Part shown: positions 33,590 to 41,754 of the stretch, in pieces
Layout of the letters: each line of letters opens with the position of its first letter
How positions within the stretch are numbered: the stretch's first letter is position 1
Origin: Mucilaginibacter achroorhodeus
GTDB lineage: Bacteria; Bacteroidota; Bacteroidia; Sphingobacteriales; Sphingobacteriaceae
Assembly (NCBI RefSeq): GCF_007846095.1
Contig: NZ_VOEI01000005.1
Coordinates: forward strand, 186,001 to 250,000
DNA length: 64,000 bases
Direction: 5' to 3'
The notes under the pieces: generated by a model
Databases searched by the model: none
Told to the model about the DNA's origin: nothing
What the model saw: the letters and a program-made list of their open reading frames with translations, nothing else
Program-made: the position numbers and the translations under genes

Positions 33590-34213
33590 TGGATATACCT
33601 GAATTGATCTTTGTTGTTGGTCCCAACGCAGCCGGTAAGTCAAGTTTTATTCGAACGAGACTTGATGCACTTAAAGATTTCGAGGTCATCATGACAGACG
33701 TTTACAAGGGCCGGACAAAATCTGTATTTAAGCAGACCCTTGGACTAAGAAAAAACATTATCCTTCAGACTGTATTTAACGATGGATCTTTCAAAGACCT
33801 GGTTGACGAAGCCAGGAGTAACGGGTATTACACTTCACTTCTCGTGCTTTTTCTTGATACGCCTCAGCAATCTTTGGACCGTGTTGCCTTTCGCAGTATT
33901 GAGCAGAATGGTCTCACGATAAGTAGTAGCAACATTAAGATCAATTTCAATGAAAGTTTCAAGAATATTGCTTCCTGTTATTTTTTATTTCGATCAATCA
34001 GATTTCATTTATACCGGTATCACCGGAAAGAATGCTTTGATTATGAGTTTCAGTAAAATGAAGCTAATTCTTTATAACGAAAACCAATTATAATACCGGC
34101 AGAAATTTGGTGATTACGGCTTTATACACAAACGAGTAAGTGAAGAGTTTATCAGCCTCATCAAGTCAAATCATTCTTATAAAGCTTTAGAAACAGTGTC
34201 TAATATAAATTAG
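33589..34213 (+). pseudogene. Decayed zeta-like toxin / P-loop kinase
   Basis: The first frame (155 aa to 34056) begins with a P-loop, FVVGPNAAGKSSFIRTRLD, and a zeta-toxin-like order of elements (ILQTVFND, then LVLFLDTPQQSLDRV). At the T-run 33981-33986 the sensible frame changes: the shifted frame reads FYFDQSDFIYTGITGKNALI. Near 34080-34092 it changes again to YRQKFGDYGFIHKRVSEEFI, ending at TAG 34211-34213. At least two frame lesions are therefore present, and an in-frame TAA lies at the second junction. Zeta toxins phosphorylate UDP-N-acetylglucosamine; here the gene is probably dead. Confidence 0.6.
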
Positions 34214-34287
34214 AAACAACCTATAAAGAAAAGAATGAATTCTAGTGTACGGATCCTTGATCACGACTTTTAAATTAGACGTAGCAT

Positions 34288-35544
34288 TTATGATTTTTCA
34301 AGTTTGCGTTTAAGTATGGACATGTCTTCGCTTATCTTTCTCTCTAAAACCCTGGCATAGATCTGAGTCGTCGATATCTTGGTATGCCCTAAGATTTTAC
34401 TTACCGTTTCAATAGGTACGCCATTGGATAGCGTAACGGTAGTGGCAAAAGTATGCCTCGCAACGTGGTAGGTCATATTTTTTGAGACACCGCAGATCTT
34501 CGCGATTTCCTTGAGGTAGGCATTCATCTTTTGATTCGATATCAGAGGGAATACTTTTCCACTTACTTGTGCTCTGTAGTTGCTTTTGTATTTTTTTATC
34601 AATGCCAATGCTTTAGGCAGCAGAGGAGTATTTACGGGTACAAGGGTTTTTTGTCTGAAAGTGCGCAGCCACGGCTCTCCATCTAATCCGGTCACAATAT
34701 TTTCGGGGGTTAGGCCAACCATATCGATAAAGGCTAATCCGGTGTAGCAGGAAAAGATAAACATATCACGAACTGTGTTAAGCCTTTCAATTTCAAATTC
34801 TTTTTCTTCTACGCGCTGCAATTCCCATTCGTTTAAAAATTCTTTGTCTACAGCTTTCTTACGCATTTTGAAGCCTTTAAAGGGCTCTCCGTCTACCCAG
34901 CGAAGACTCGATCCGAGATTGACCATTTTTTTGAGCCTGATCAAATGTTTAAGCACACCATTAGTATCCATTTTCTTTTGGTGATCCTTGGGCCGGTGGT
35001 TATAGAGGAACAGTTCAAAGTCTGCGATGAATTTGTAATTAAGCTCGGATAACTTAAAATCGTCCTGATGATATGTCTGCTTTATAAATTTATTGATATA
35101 CCGCTGGGTCACGAAGTAATGGCTCATTGTTCCTTTTGATAGAAGGGTAGATGCTTGATCATTGTGATATTTCACCAGTTCGCTAAGCATTGGGGTGTTT
35201 TGCTCCTCTTTTAATCCGAGGAAAGCACATTTGAGTTTTTCTGCTGTGATTGCAGCGTCTGTCAGCTCTAATTTACGATAGTGATCTTTCATTGTCCATC
35301 TAACGTCCTCTAAATATTTGTTGATGTCTCTGCCTTGCTTGGTGCTTTTTTTGCCTGATCCATTGAGTTTATCCCAATGGTCTATATCTACGACAAACCC
35401 CTTAAGTGCAATGTAGATCTTCTCCGCATCTATAACGATGCCCATAAACACCGGCGCTCTGCCATCTTTAGCGCGTTCAGCGCGCATTTTAAAGTGAATT
35501 CCAAATTTTCCTGAATACTCCATCTTACATAAATTTTGATACAT
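34288..35544 (-). CDS. Tyrosine recombinase / integrase (Bacteroidota type)
   Basis: The 418-aa protein has an N-terminal arm-binding domain (residues about 8-95), a SAM-like core-binding domain (about 120-215) and a catalytic domain (about 235-405). It carries HVARHTFATTV (His-x-x-Arg), LGHTKISTTQIYARV (His and nucleophilic Tyr). In the place of the first catalytic Arg the sequence is CYTGLAFID, with Ala; loss of this Arg is also known in IntDOT-type integrases. A start seven codons later (MEYSGKFG) is possible. It lies next to tRNA-Val, the likely integration region, and points inward. Confidence 0.9.
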   Translation of the reverse strand: MYQNLCKMEYSGKFGIHFKMRAERAKDGRAPVFMGIVIDAEKIYIALKGFVVDIDHWDKLNGSGKKSTKQGRDINKYLEDVRWTMKDHYRKLELTDAAITAEKLKCAFLGLKEEQNTPMLSELVKYHNDQASTLLSKGTMSHYFVTQRYINKFIKQTYHQDDFKLSELNYKFIADFELFLYNHRPKDHQKKMDTNGVLKHLIRLKKMVNLGSSLRWVDGEPFKGFKMRKKAVDKEFLNEWELQRVEEKEFEIERLNTVRDMFIFSCYTGLAFIDMVGLTPENIVTGLDGEPWLRTFRQKTLVPVNTPLLPKALALIKKYKSNYRAQVSGKVFPLISNQKMNAYLKEIAKICGVSKNMTYHVARHTFATTVTLSNGVPIETVSKILGHTKISTTQIYARVLERKISEDMSILKRKLEKS

Positions 35545-35657
35545 ACTGATTTTACTTAGGTTTTAGCTGCAGTTTAATGCATAAAAACCGTATCAAACAA
35601 GCCTTGAAAGCAACAAATTTTATTGGTTTAAATAATTGTAAATCAATTATTTGTGAG

Positions 35658-35715
35658 CTTTTAGAGTACCAAAAATATCAAATTAATTTTGGTACTCTCC
35701 TGGGTACTCTAAAAG
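35658..35715. repeat. Nested inverted repeats, candidate attachment/integrase-binding region
   Basis: A perfect 13-bp pair, CTTTTAGAGTACC (35658-35670) and GGTACTCTAAAAG (35703-35715), encloses a second pair, GAGTACCAAAA (35664-35674) and TTTTGGTACTC (35687-35697). The motif GGTACTCT thus occurs three times between the integrase start and the tRNA gene. This is where attachment and arm sites are expected. No matching copy was found by eye at the left side of the element. Confidence 0.4.
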
Positions 35716-35754
35716 TTATTACGAAATGCGAAGATTTGAACTGATGGGAAATAA

Positions 35755-35788
35755 AAAACCCCGTAAATCATATTGTTTACGGGGTTTT
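35755..35788. terminator. Bidirectional terminator after tRNA-Val
   Basis: AAAACCCCGTAAA (35755-35767) and TTTACGGGGTTTT (35776-35788) form a 13-bp stem with A/T flanks on both sides. It serves the tRNA gene on the minus strand. Confidence 0.75.
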
Positions 35789-35811
35789 GTGTCTGTTTGA
35801 CTCTCTTTTCG

Positions 35812-35886
35812 TGGGAGCAACAGGATTCGAACCTGTGACCCTCTGCTTGTAAGGCAGATGCTCTGAACCAGCTGAGCTATGCTCCC
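35812..35886 (-). tRNA. tRNA-Val (UAC)
   Basis: The minus strand folds as a standard cloverleaf: acceptor GGGAGCA/TGCTCCC, D-arm GCTC-GAGC, anticodon stem TCTGC/GCAGA with loop CTTACAA (anticodon UAC), T-arm ACAGG-TTCGAAT-CCTGT. CCA is not encoded. Its 3' end points to the mobile element. Confidence 0.95.
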
Positions 35887-36035
35887 TTGTGTTTTCTCCG
35901 GTAAGCTTTCGTTTACTTGAGGTCCCTTGCGTTTGGGAATGCAAATATAGAGTTTACTTTTAATGCTCCAAAAGATAAATTTAAAATATTTTTAAAAATT
36001 CCCTAAGTTGCAGATATGCAAAGGATTATTTTTTA

Positions 36036-36347
36036 TCACATGGCTATCCCATGCCCGCCCCTTGGGTCTTCAGGCAATATTTCCATTTCAGGGTAGTCAA
36101 TATAGTCGGCATACCATTGTATGGCCCCAACCACATCTAAGGCGTCTTCGGCATTTATATTAATGGTTTCAAATGCATATAACTTGTTATGTGCATAGCC
36201 ATATAACTGTATCTCGTTTTCGTCTGGCGTAAACCGGTCTTCACTTAAACAATACACTCTTATTTTTAAACTGGTGTCTCTCGAGTGTATCACATCCCTG
36301 CATGGGTTGTTTGGGTCTGTTGCCAATAAATACACATTGTAATCCAT
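36036..36347 (-). CDS. Unrecognised small protein
   Basis: The ATG at 36347 (MDYNVYLLATDPNN) gives 103 aa. The frame extends a further 39 codons upstream, but that part is rich in Cys/Arg and looks unlike protein, so the shorter form is preferred. The protein is acidic, without signal or membrane segment, and ends with PEDPRGGHGIAM. I do not recognise it. It stands alone between tRNA-Val and the structured repeats, on the far side of the tRNA from the mobile element. Confidence 0.55.
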   Translation of the reverse strand: MDYNVYLLATDPNNPCRDVIHSRDTSLKIRVYCLSEDRFTPDENEIQLYGYAHNKLYAFETININAEDALDVVGAIQWYADYIDYPEMEILPEDPRGGHGIAM

Positions 36348-36526
36348 ATTTACTCTAACATCGTTATTCCTAATAAGTTTCTTAAATAAGCAATCAAAGT
36401 TATCCGCACTTTTTCTACACAGTGGGAAGCTTGTTCTACAACTGATGGGCATGTTAAACGGCAAAAAGTCATTTAAAGCGGTTTATTAGCCATTTTAAAC
36501 GTTAGGCATACAGTTTGTTTTAAATG

Positions 36527-36604
36527 ATCTACCCTTCTCAAAGGGAGTTTTTCATAGGTAGATGTAGGGCCGAAGGACTGCGAGAGTCTTCCGGCCTTTT
36601 TTAT
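36527..36604 (+). ncRNA. Structured terminator-linked element, copy 1
   Basis: In order: ATCTACC pairing with GGTAGAT (36527-36533 and 36557-36563), a CCCTT-CTCA-AAGGG hairpin (36532-36545) that shares bases with the first stem, then a terminator (GGCCGAAGGACT / AGTCTTCCGGCC with a T-run). About 73 nt are repeated almost exactly at 36796. The overlap of the first two stems allows alternative folds. It could be a small RNA or an attenuator; no known class is claimed. Confidence 0.4.
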
Positions 36605-36793
36605 TTAATAAACTTCCGGGAAATGCTTTGATGCGGAGTTTTTAATCCAAAAAGAAATTTGAATAGCTTTTGAGTTAATTCTCTACACTTTGAGACTAAA
36701 TTTCTACGATTTAAAGTTGATCTTTTAAGAAAACCTGCTTTTTAAGCAAAACGGCGCTTATTATGTTGTCGGCACAAGGTTTGTACTTGTAAT

Positions 36794-36869
36794 GGTACCC
36801 TTCTCAAAGGGAGTTTTTCATAGGTAGATGTAGGGCCGTAAGACTGCGAGAGTCTTCCGGCCTTTTTTT
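36794..36869 (+). ncRNA. Structured terminator-linked element, copy 2
   Basis: This is a near-identical copy of the element at 36530, 266 bp downstream. The terminator stem differs by changes that keep pairing (AAGACT/AGTCTT here, AGGACT/AGTCTT in copy 1). It ends about 135 bp before the first ferritin-like gene, on the same strand. The DNA between the copies and up to 37003 shows no gene. Confidence 0.4.
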
Positions 36870-37003
36870 ATTTCATGCCTGCAATTCCTACTCTTTTTTG
36901 CTATAACAACTCCGCTTTGCTATAAAGCAAGTTATCCTCCAAACTACACAGAACAATCAAGCGTAATTCCACTTAAAGATATATAAACTAAAACAAATTA
37001 TTT

Positions 37004-37696
37004 ATGAAAACAGACATCAACCCAATCACCGGTAATGTGAATATGGCCCGCAGGTCGTTTTTACGTTATGCAGGCGCAGGCGTTGCTACTGCAGCGGTGG
37101 TAGGCGTAACTGCCTGCCACAAGGACCGTATAGTTGTTGACCCGGGCGGCAGCTCTGATATCGGCAGCGGCGACATCGGCATCTTAAATTATGCTTATGC
37201 GCTTGAACAATTAGAAGCAGCATTTTACACACAAGTAGTTAGCAGCCCTTACAGCGGTATGTCAAGCGTGGAATTAACTTACATGACAGATATACGCGAC
37301 CATGAGATAGTGCACCGCGAATTTTTTAAAGCCGCATTAGGTGCTAAGGCGATCATGTCTTTAACTCCTGATTTCAGCAAAATTGATTTCGGAAGCAGAC
37401 AACAAGTTTTGGCTACAGCTAAAGCATTCGAAGATTTGGGTGTACAAGCTTATGATGGCGCAGGTTACCTTATTAAAGATGCTAATTACCTGTTAATTGC
37501 CGGTAAGATCGTATCTGTTGAGGCAAGACACGCAGCATTAATATCTAACCTGATATCTTTCGGTTCATTTGTACCGGATGATCAGATAGATTCTAATGGT
37601 TTAAACAAATCTGCCACCATAGCGCAGGTATTACCAACTGCTAATGCCTTCCTTAAAACCAAGGTAACAGCACAAGCATTTAATTATAACGGTTAA
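37004..37696 (+). CDS. Ferritin-like domain lipoprotein (Ferritin_2 type)
   Basis: The 230-aa protein has a Tat-like signal (NMARRSFLRYAGAGVATAAV) that ends in VTACHK, a possible lipobox. The four-helix Ferritin_2 region follows, with ALEQLEAAFYTQ near residue 68, RDHEIVHREFFKAALG near 101, and VEARHAALI near 175. These supply Glu and His ligands in the spacing of a di-iron ferritin-like site. It is one of two homologous genes, 11 bp apart. Related plant and bacterial proteins are annotated as desiccation-related (PCC13-62-like). The likely site is the periplasm or outer membrane. Confidence 0.85.
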   Translation: MKTDINPITGNVNMARRSFLRYAGAGVATAAVVGVTACHKDRIVVDPGGSSDIGSGDIGILNYAYALEQLEAAFYTQVVSSPYSGMSSVELTYMTDIRDHEIVHREFFKAALGAKAIMSLTPDFSKIDFGSRQQVLATAKAFEDLGVQAYDGAGYLIKDANYLLIAGKIVSVEARHAALISNLISFGSFVPDDQIDSNGLNKSATIAQVLPTANAFLKTKVTAQAFNYNG

Positions 37697-37707
37697 TCAA
37701 TATCGCC

Positions 37708-38556
37708 ATGAATATATTTGATATAGTACAAGAAATAGAAAAGGTTGACCCAGAGGTTTACGATCGTTTAAACCCGCGCCGTGCAGCCATTAAAAATATA
37801 ACCAGCTTTGGTTCAAAAGTAGCAGTTGCTGCATTACCGTTTGCTTTAGGAACCATGTTCAAAAGAGCCTATGGTCAATCATCTTCGAGTGTAGTTGATG
37901 TTCTTAATTACGCATTAACTCTTGAGCATCTTGAAGCAGCATTTTACACCCAGGGTTTAGCAACATCTAACTTGGTGCCGGCTGCAAACTCAACCTATTT
38001 GGGTTTGATAAAAAGAGATGAAGTTGCCCACGTAAAATTTTTACAAACGGTGATCAGTTCGCTTAATGCAACACCTGTTAGCGCTGCCACGTATGATTTT
38101 ACCGGCGGAAACAACAAAGGTAATGGTCCTTTCAAAGATGTATTTAGCAACTATGCTACTTTCCTTGCTGTTGCGCAAGTATTTGAAGATACAGGTGTAA
38201 GAGCGTACAAAGGCCAGGCAGGAAATCTTTTAGGTAACCAAACGGTATTAACTGCAGCATTATCGATCCACGCGGTTGAGGCACGTCACGCATCTGCAAT
38301 AAGGCAATTACGCTTTAATTTAAACCAATCATCAACTACTAAGCCTTACATCGTAAGTACAGCTTCATTAGGTAATGATACCGGTGTTGCTGCTGCCAAC
38401 GGTAATTATGCCGGAGAAGAAAACGTAACGCAAGGTGGTGTAAATTTGGTTACAGCTCTTAATGTATCTGCAGCGGTTGCTACAGCATCTTTTGATGAGC
38501 CATTAACAAAAGACCAGGTTCTGGCATTGGTTGCTGGTTCATTCATTGTATCTTAG
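37708..38556 (+). CDS. Ferritin-like domain protein (Ferritin_2 type)
   Basis: The 282-aa protein is homologous to the upstream one: ALTLEHLEAAFYTQG near residue 75, KRDEVAHVKFLQTVIS near 110, and IHAVEARHASAIRQL near 195. The N-terminus has a basic stretch and a hydrophobic segment (VAVAALPFALGTMFKRA, about 33-49), so it may be exported or membrane-anchored. The C-terminal tail of about 70 residues is extra compared with its neighbour. The two genes are 11 bp apart and were probably made by duplication. A terminator follows at 38582. Confidence 0.85.
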   Translation: MNIFDIVQEIEKVDPEVYDRLNPRRAAIKNITSFGSKVAVAALPFALGTMFKRAYGQSSSSVVDVLNYALTLEHLEAAFYTQGLATSNLVPAANSTYLGLIKRDEVAHVKFLQTVISSLNATPVSAATYDFTGGNNKGNGPFKDVFSNYATFLAVAQVFEDTGVRAYKGQAGNLLGNQTVLTAALSIHAVEARHASAIRQLRFNLNQSSTTKPYIVSTASLGNDTGVAAANGNYAGEENVTQGGVNLVTALNVSAAVATASFDEPLTKDQVLALVAGSFIVS

Positions 38557-38581
38557 TACCATACTGATACAGCGAAAAAAT

Positions 38582-38608
38582 AAGGCCCTGCATAATTGCA
38601 GGGCCTTT
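38582..38608. terminator. Bidirectional terminator
   Basis: AAGGCCCTGCA (38582-38592), TAAT, TGCAGGGCCTT (38597-38607) with a T-rich tail, between the convergent ferritin-like and Gln-rich protein genes. Confidence 0.85.
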
Positions 38609-38629
38609 GTTGTTTGTAATCAACTATAA

Positions 38630-40414
38630 TTATTGTCTTGCCGGGCGGCCGCCGCCACGCTGTTCTTGTTGCTGGCGTTGTTGCTCTTGCTGCTGCCTTT
38701 GTTGTTGTTGCTGCTGGCGCTGTTGTTCTTGTTGTTGACGTTGCTGCTCTTGCTGTTGCTGGCGTTGTTGCATTTGTTGCTGGCGCTGTTGCTCTTGCTG
38801 CTGGCGTTGCTGATCTTGTTGTTGCTGACGTTGCTGCTGCATTTGCTGCTGGCGCTGTTGTTCCTGTTGCTGGCGTTGCTGATCTTGCATTTGCTGGCGT
38901 TGTTGCTGCATTTGCTGCTGACGCTGTTGTTCTTGTTGCTGGCGCTGTTGCATTTGTTGTTGCCTAACCTGTTCTTGCTGTTGGCGTTGCTGGTCTTGCA
39001 CTTGCTGGCGTTGTTGCTGCATTTGCTGCTGGCGCTGTTGTTCTTGCTGTTGGCGCTGTTGCATTTGCTGTTGCCTAACCTGATCCTGCTGCTGACGTTG
39101 CTGCTCCTGCTGCTGTTGCCTTTGCTGATCCTGCACTTGCTGGCGTTGCTGTTCTTGTTGCTGACGCTGCATCTGCATTTGTTGTTGCCTAACCTGGTTT
39201 TGCTGCTGGCGTTGTTGCTCTTGTTGTTGCCTTTGCTGATCTTGCATTTGCTGGCGTTGTTGCATTTGTTGCTGGCGCTGATCTGATGATTGCTGATCAC
39301 GTGCACCACGCGCTTGCTGCATTTGCTGCTGGCGTTGCTGCTCTACCTGTTGGCGCTGATCTGCTGTTTGCTGATCACGTGCGCCGCGAGCCTGCTGCAT
39401 TTGTTGTTGACGTTGCTGATCGGCTTGCTGGCCGTTGTTGCGTTGGTCGTTGCGGTTCAAATCAGGCCTGCTGTTGCGGTTGCCGAGATTGTCAACATTA
39501 GGGCGGTTATTGTCTACCCGCACCAAGCGGCTATCCGGGTTGGTACTGCGGGCGGTTTGTGCCAGCCTCGAAGCATTTGCAGGGTTGTAGCCACGTCCGT
39601 TAGCTACCGCGATCCTTTGTCCGGGATTTTGGCGTCTGTAAGCTTCCGCATCAACAACGCGAGTAGGGCGTGCATTTTCGTCTCTCCTTATTACCGGCCT
39701 GTAAATATTAATATTGTTGTTGTTAATAGTGGTACGCGACGGCCTATTAATGTTGGTGATATTGTAAACACGTACCGGGCGCTGTGTAATACGCTGAATG
39801 TCATCACGACGTGGCCCACTTATATAAGTTACGTTGTTATAAACATTAGTGTTGCGAATATAAGTGGTGCGATTTATAATGGTTGACACACGGTATGACG
39901 GCACATAATAACTGTAAATATCAGGTGATGTTATATAACGCTGCGGTGCAAATACCCAATAAAAATCAGGTACAGAATAGCCACCGAATGATACGTTGAT
40001 ATCAATACCCGGTTGCATTGGTGCCCAGCCATAATAGCCACCACCATCTCTCCAGCTTACCCAGGCAGGTGCCCATTCGTTACCCGGGATCCATTCCCAG
40101 CCGTAATAATTATCAAACCTCCAACGGCCGTAGTGGAATGCTGCCCAACCCCAGGGATAATCAGATACCCAGGTGTTACCATACTCGGTCATTGCCCAGT
40201 AACCATTGGTGGCGTACGGGCGAAAGTTTTGGTCAACGTCTGGAACCCAAACATTGCCGTATTGCTGGTCATATACCCAGGTGCCGTATGGCGAAAGTTC
40301 GTCATAAAATTCCTGGTCAGATACATATCCCTGTGCAAATATCTTGTTGGGCGCTGATAACATCAGCATGAATGCCACCAAGGCTATTCCCCATATTTTA
40401 CTTAATTTTTTCAT
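38630..40414 (-). CDS. DUF6600 protein with very long Gln/Arg-rich C-terminal region
   Basis: The ATG at 40414 gives MKKLSKIWGIALVAFMLML with a signal peptide cleaved near IFAQ; 594 aa. Residues about 30-185 form the DUF6600-type Trp/Tyr/Gly/Pro-rich domain (YGTWVYDQQYGNVWVPDV, GWEWIPGNEWAPAWVSW). An Asn/Arg-rich linker follows, and from about residue 345 to the end the sequence is almost only Gln, Arg, Met, Glu and Asp in short repeats (QQEQQRQQQMQQ), closing with GGGRPARQ. It is predicted to be secreted, with an extended or coiled-coil tail. Function is unknown. The repeat DNA gives long spurious frames on the other strand. Confidence 0.8.
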   Translation of the reverse strand: MKKLSKIWGIALVAFMLMLSAPNKIFAQGYVSDQEFYDELSPYGTWVYDQQYGNVWVPDVDQNFRPYATNGYWAMTEYGNTWVSDYPWGWAAFHYGRWRFDNYYGWEWIPGNEWAPAWVSWRDGGGYYGWAPMQPGIDINVSFGGYSVPDFYWVFAPQRYITSPDIYSYYVPSYRVSTIINRTTYIRNTNVYNNVTYISGPRRDDIQRITQRPVRVYNITNINRPSRTTINNNNINIYRPVIRRDENARPTRVVDAEAYRRQNPGQRIAVANGRGYNPANASRLAQTARSTNPDSRLVRVDNNRPNVDNLGNRNSRPDLNRNDQRNNGQQADQQRQQQMQQARGARDQQTADQRQQVEQQRQQQMQQARGARDQQSSDQRQQQMQQRQQMQDQQRQQQEQQRQQQNQVRQQQMQMQRQQQEQQRQQVQDQQRQQQQEQQRQQQDQVRQQQMQQRQQQEQQRQQQMQQQRQQVQDQQRQQQEQVRQQQMQQRQQQEQQRQQQMQQQRQQMQDQQRQQQEQQRQQQMQQQRQQQQDQQRQQQEQQRQQQMQQRQQQQEQQRQQQEQQRQQQQQQRQQQEQQRQQQEQRGGGRPARQ

Positions 40415-40592
40415 GCTCGCTTCTATTGGGTTTAGTGTGGTTTTATAATACAGACTAGCCAATAACACAAACGTTTAACGGTGTAAATGTTTTCTGTGAT
40501 GTGCCTTAAGCTTAAAACTTACAGTGTTATTTATGTTGGCACCTACGTTCTCAAATAAAAAATAGATAATTTTGGCTTTAAACATTTTAATT

Positions 40593-41555
40593 ATGAGCGT
40601 AGTAAACATCCCTCGTTTGGATCTTAACACCTATATAAACGGCACTGAAGAGCAGCGCAAAGCTTTTTCTAATGCTATTGGTAAGGCTTTCAATGAAACC
40701 GGCTTTGTTACCATCACTAATCATGGTTTAAGTAAGGAACTGATAGACGACCTTTACAAACAGGTTAAAGCGCTTTTTGCCTTGCCAGGGGATGTGAAGA
40801 TGAAGTACGAGATCCCCGGGCTTGCGGGGCAGCGTGGTTATACCGGCAAAAACAAAGAAACGGCTAAGGGTTTTAAAATACCCGATCTGAAGGAGTTTTG
40901 GCAGATAGGCCAAACTGTTGCCGATGATGCGCCTGAAAAGGAGCTTTACCCTGATAACGTGCAGGTTGCCGAACTGCCTGAGTTTAACACCGTAACGCTG
41001 GAGGTTTACAAGAAGCTTGAAGGGGCCGGTATTCACCTTTTGCGCGCCATTGCAGTTTATCTGGGGCTGGGTGAAAATTACTTTGATGATAAAGTGCACA
41101 ATGGTAATTCAATACTCCGTACGCTGCATTATTTCCCTATAGAGAACCCGGATGCACTGCCTGACGATGCGGTGCGTGCCGGCGCTCACGAGGATATTAA
41201 CCTGATCACCCTGCTGATTGGTGCCAGCGCGGATGGACTTGAACTGCTAACCCGCGACAACACCTGGTTCCCGGTTAAGGCGCATGGCGAAGACCTGGTG
41301 GTTAACGTAGGGGATATGCTGCAGAGGCTAACCAACAATAAGTTAAAATCAACCACACACAGGGTGGTTAACCCGCCGCGCGAGGAAATGAAGAACTCGC
41401 GTTTCTCAGTGCCGTTCTTTTTACACCCTAAATCAACTATGGACCTTGCCAGCCTGCCATCAACCATTGATGCTGAGCATCCGAAATTATACACAGATAT
41501 CACTGCAGGCGAATATCTGGATGAGCGCCTGAGAGAAATAGGGCTTAAGAAGTAA
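40593..41555 (+). CDS. 2-oxoglutarate/Fe(II)-dependent dioxygenase (isopenicillin N synthase family)
   Basis: The ATG at 40593 (MSVVNIPRLDLNTYING) is chosen; a perfect -7 element TAATTTTG lies at 40567-40574. The 320-aa protein has the non-heme dioxygenase N-terminal domain, then the 2OG-FeII_Oxy domain. Iron ligands are HED in GAHEDINLITLL (His and Asp near residue 200) and the distal His in STTHRVVNP (near 256); the 2OG-binding Arg is in SRFSVPFFLHP. Substrate unknown: members hydroxylate or desaturate small molecules, and many bacterial copies are uncharacterised. It stands alone, with its own terminator. Confidence 0.88.
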   Translation: MSVVNIPRLDLNTYINGTEEQRKAFSNAIGKAFNETGFVTITNHGLSKELIDDLYKQVKALFALPGDVKMKYEIPGLAGQRGYTGKNKETAKGFKIPDLKEFWQIGQTVADDAPEKELYPDNVQVAELPEFNTVTLEVYKKLEGAGIHLLRAIAVYLGLGENYFDDKVHNGNSILRTLHYFPIENPDALPDDAVRAGAHEDINLITLLIGASADGLELLTRDNTWFPVKAHGEDLVVNVGDMLQRLTNNKLKSTTHRVVNPPREEMKNSRFSVPFFLHPKSTMDLASLPSTIDAEHPKLYTDITAGEYLDERLREIGLKK

Positions 41556-41567
41556 GAAGTTAAGAGT

Positions 41568-41592
41568 CAAAGCCCCGCAATGCGGGGCTTTG
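41568..41592 (+). terminator. Terminator of the dioxygenase gene
   Basis: CAAAGCCCCGCA (41568-41579) and TGCGGGGCTTTG (41581-41592) form a GC-rich stem followed by a T-rich tract. Confidence 0.8.
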
Positions 41593-41616
41593 ATTTTGGT
41601 TAGCATTCAGTCGAAG

Positions 41617-41670
41617 GCGTTCACGTTCACGGATATGAACGCCATGAACACCGTGAACGCTCGTGAACGC
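41617..41670. repeat. REP-like palindrome with repeated GTGAACGC units
   Basis: GCGTTCACGTTCACGG (41617-41632) pairs with CCGTGAAC (41651-41658) plus CGTGAACGC (41662-41670) with a 3-nt bulge. TGAAC half-sites occur six times in 54 bp, two of them as direct 10-bp repeats. It sits between convergent genes. Confidence 0.5.
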
Positions 41671-41754
41671 TGACAAGAAAATGTCAGTGCAGGAAACCGG
41701 GGTTTTTTAAGTCCAAAGTCCCTTAGTTTGGCCTCAAAGAGGCTTAGTATGCCC

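Noticed and set aside
36527..36869. CRISPR array (two repeats with a spacer)
   Set aside because: Only two copies, 73 nt long, separated by 193 nt, each with a terminator; no cas genes.
38633..39501. Long plus-strand frames rich in Leu or Ala/Val opposite the Gln-rich gene
   Set aside because: They are the antisense of CAG/CAA repeats in the secreted protein; low complexity, no start signals, no family resemblance.
41617..41670. Plasmid- or phage-type iterons for replication
   Set aside because: No replication initiator gene nearby; the half-sites are better explained as the arms of one bulged hairpin.
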